A DNA stretch of 64,000 nt from Gossypium raimondii. Taxonomy: Eukaryota > Streptophyta > Magnoliopsida > Malvales > Malvaceae. Made by a program: the position numbers and the translations under genes. Shown here in pieces: positions 62,288 to 64,000 of the stretch. Below the pieces are notes generated by a model, which had not been told where the DNA came from, searched no databases, and saw only the letters and a list, made by a program, of their open reading frames with translations. Each line of letters starts with the position of its first letter. Position 1 is the first letter of the stretch. The DNA is taken from assembly GCF_025698545.1 (NCBI RefSeq), contig NC_068567.1, positions 4,154,001-4,218,000 of the forward strand, read 5' to 3'.

Positions 62288-62399
62288 GGTGAAGAGATGT
62301 GGAGGGGACTAAAGGGGTGGATTGAAGTTGGTTTTGAAGTTGAACTACCTTTTAAGGCTTTTTAACCATGAATGAATGAAGCAAAGGGGATTGATTTAG

Positions 62400-63341
62400 C
62401 CACGTAGTTTGTCTAATTAAACTTTTGTTGTTGACCTTTAAACCTTATAAAATTGCCAACCTTATCAAGTCTAAAGCTTAATAAAGTCAAAGTTTCTAAG
62501 GTCTTTACTCTTTAGGATGAAATGAGATTACTTTTATAATTTAAAAGGTACAATTTCGATTTTGGTCCCTATGCTATTAACAAAATGTGGTAACCGGTAC
62601 CGTTTACCGTTCCTGCCCTAAACCATTATCAAGTAGTTTATGTTTCGTTTCAATCAAAACTTCGATTTATTTTGGTCTGTTTTGATCAATGTCGACTTGT
62701 ATTGATGCGTATATCGGCTCGTAATGGTTGGTACAAATTTTTTATATTTTAAACCATTTTTTTATTTTAATCATTTTGATTTTTCTATAATTACATTTAA
62801 ATTTAATAATTATTAAATGAAATTAATGAACCTAATTAATAATTCTAAAATGTATATTTACATATAAATATATTTGCATGTATATAATTTATTTTTTGAC
62901 CAAAAGAATATATAATTTATTAAAAACTAAAATTAAACTAAATATATGTGTGAAAAATATTTAAATGTATATATAATTTATCAAGACATTAAAAATTGGA
63001 CTATATATATATATATATATATATATATGTAAAAGATCAATATTTAAAAACATCAATAAACTCGAAACGGTACACTAAAACATGTTAGTACCGGTTCGTA
63101 CCTGTACCAAGACAAAAACAATATGCCCACTATTACAGTACTGTCTACCTTGCTTTGTACTTTAATTAGATTAGATTCGGTCTTTTGGTTTTATAATGTT
63201 ATTAATTAATTCAAATAGTTAATATTATAATAAACAAATCAACTTTCCCAAATTCGTTTTAGACTCATCCCATTTCATTTTTAATTTAATATTTAACGTT
63301 TTAAATGTTTGTTTTATTAAAATTTTAAATATATGCAACTT

Positions 63342-63384
<43 letters not shown>

Positions 63385-64000
63385 TTCATGTCCTTTTTAC
63401 GATACATATTTGAGGTTTATAGTTGTCTCTTCCAACAATGTCGGCTTAAGCATGCATTCTTTTATTGGGAGTGCAATATACATTACCGCTACAATATAAA
63501 TTTTTTCCACTTACATGTCAAAAGAATGTGGAACCTAAACTATTAATTTTACATCATTTCATCCCGAAATATAATATCAGTCAATAAGAACATGGTATGA
63601 TTTTATTGGATGTTCGTATACTTTTGAGTAAAATAAGATAAATTTGATAGTTTAGATATCGCTTTTAACCAAAATAATTTTAGATATTTAAGTGAAAAAA
63701 TGGTATAATTTGATATGAATTTTGTAGTTAAGCTTTTTTTTTAAATATTAAAATAATTAATTTTAATTATATAAATATTTTTAATAAATGTTTATTGTTT
63801 TAGATAATTATTTATTTGTTTAGATAAAAGAATAAAAATAACTCAATGATTAGTTATAGGTTGGAATATGCTTGACTCTCTATATTCTTCGTACATTTGG
63901 AATTTAATCTCCTACTTTTATTTTTAAAATTTTAGTCACTCTAATTTTGGATTTAAAATGTAAGTTCAAATGTTAAACCCGTTAAAATTCTTCTATTAAA
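62400..64000. other. AT-rich intergenic DNA with microsatellites and a MITE end
   Basis: No gene is visible. It has TA runs at 63,002-63,028 and 63,345-63,380, a decayed repeat at about 62,570-63,110 with 'ggtaccg/cggtacc' phrases at both ends, and from about 63,860 the left half of a MITE of the family seen in the four-exon gene's intron 3, cut by the window edge. Confidence 0.5.

Overview
The window is nuclear DNA from a dicot plant. It is AT-rich and gene-poor, with plant-type introns, nested retrotransposons, DNA transposons, MITEs and a scrap of plastid DNA. The repeat styles and gene sequences remind me of cotton (Gossypium, Malvaceae), but that is recognition from memory, not a search.

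Five ordinary host genes can be modelled exon by exon with all phases agreeing. They are a plant-specific coiled-coil protein resembling DUF7081 (25.6-28.1 kb, +), a 20S proteasome beta subunit of the PBD/PSMB2 type (32.1-34.5 kb, +), a secretory-pathway small heat-shock protein with heat-shock elements upstream (40.7-41.3 kb, +), an AKR4-like aldo-keto reductase (59.2-60.6 kb, +) and a GPI-anchored lipid-transfer protein (62.2-60.8 kb, -). They are unrelated neighbours; nothing suggests a cluster.

From 5.87 to 18.22 kb the window carries a direct tandem duplication of about 6.2 kb. Each copy holds one four-exon gene that I do not recognise by name: a basic, bZIP-like N-terminus joined to a C-terminal domain that recalls the plant PEARLI 4-like family. 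The two copies keep their reading frames (exon indels are multiples of three), but copy 2 has a different 5' end. The duplication breakpoints lie inside two unrelated long LTRs.

The rest is layered mobile DNA. At 0-5.5 kb there are LINE fragments, one holding a 202-bp solo LTR with perfect target duplications. At 5.5-8.1 kb an inverted-repeat element holds a 2.1-kb solo LTR. At 17.3-22.5 kb a decayed LINE is split by a 2.8-kb LTR. At 37.6-39.4 kb there is a gypsy-like remnant and a mosaic of plastid rpl2, atpB and ycf2 pieces. At 43.2-50.1 kb a LINE is split by a structurally complete, minus-strand Ty1/copia element (43,891-48,909) with 516-bp LTRs and a GGAGT target duplication. At 50.28-58.35 kb an approximately 8-kb PIF/Harbinger element has an open DDE nuclease gene, a broken Myb/SANT-like second gene, an NLR leucine-rich-repeat fragment and a 97-bp tandem array.

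The points most worth following up are the duplicated two-domain gene, the Harbinger element with its host-gene fragment, and the three-part plastid mosaic.
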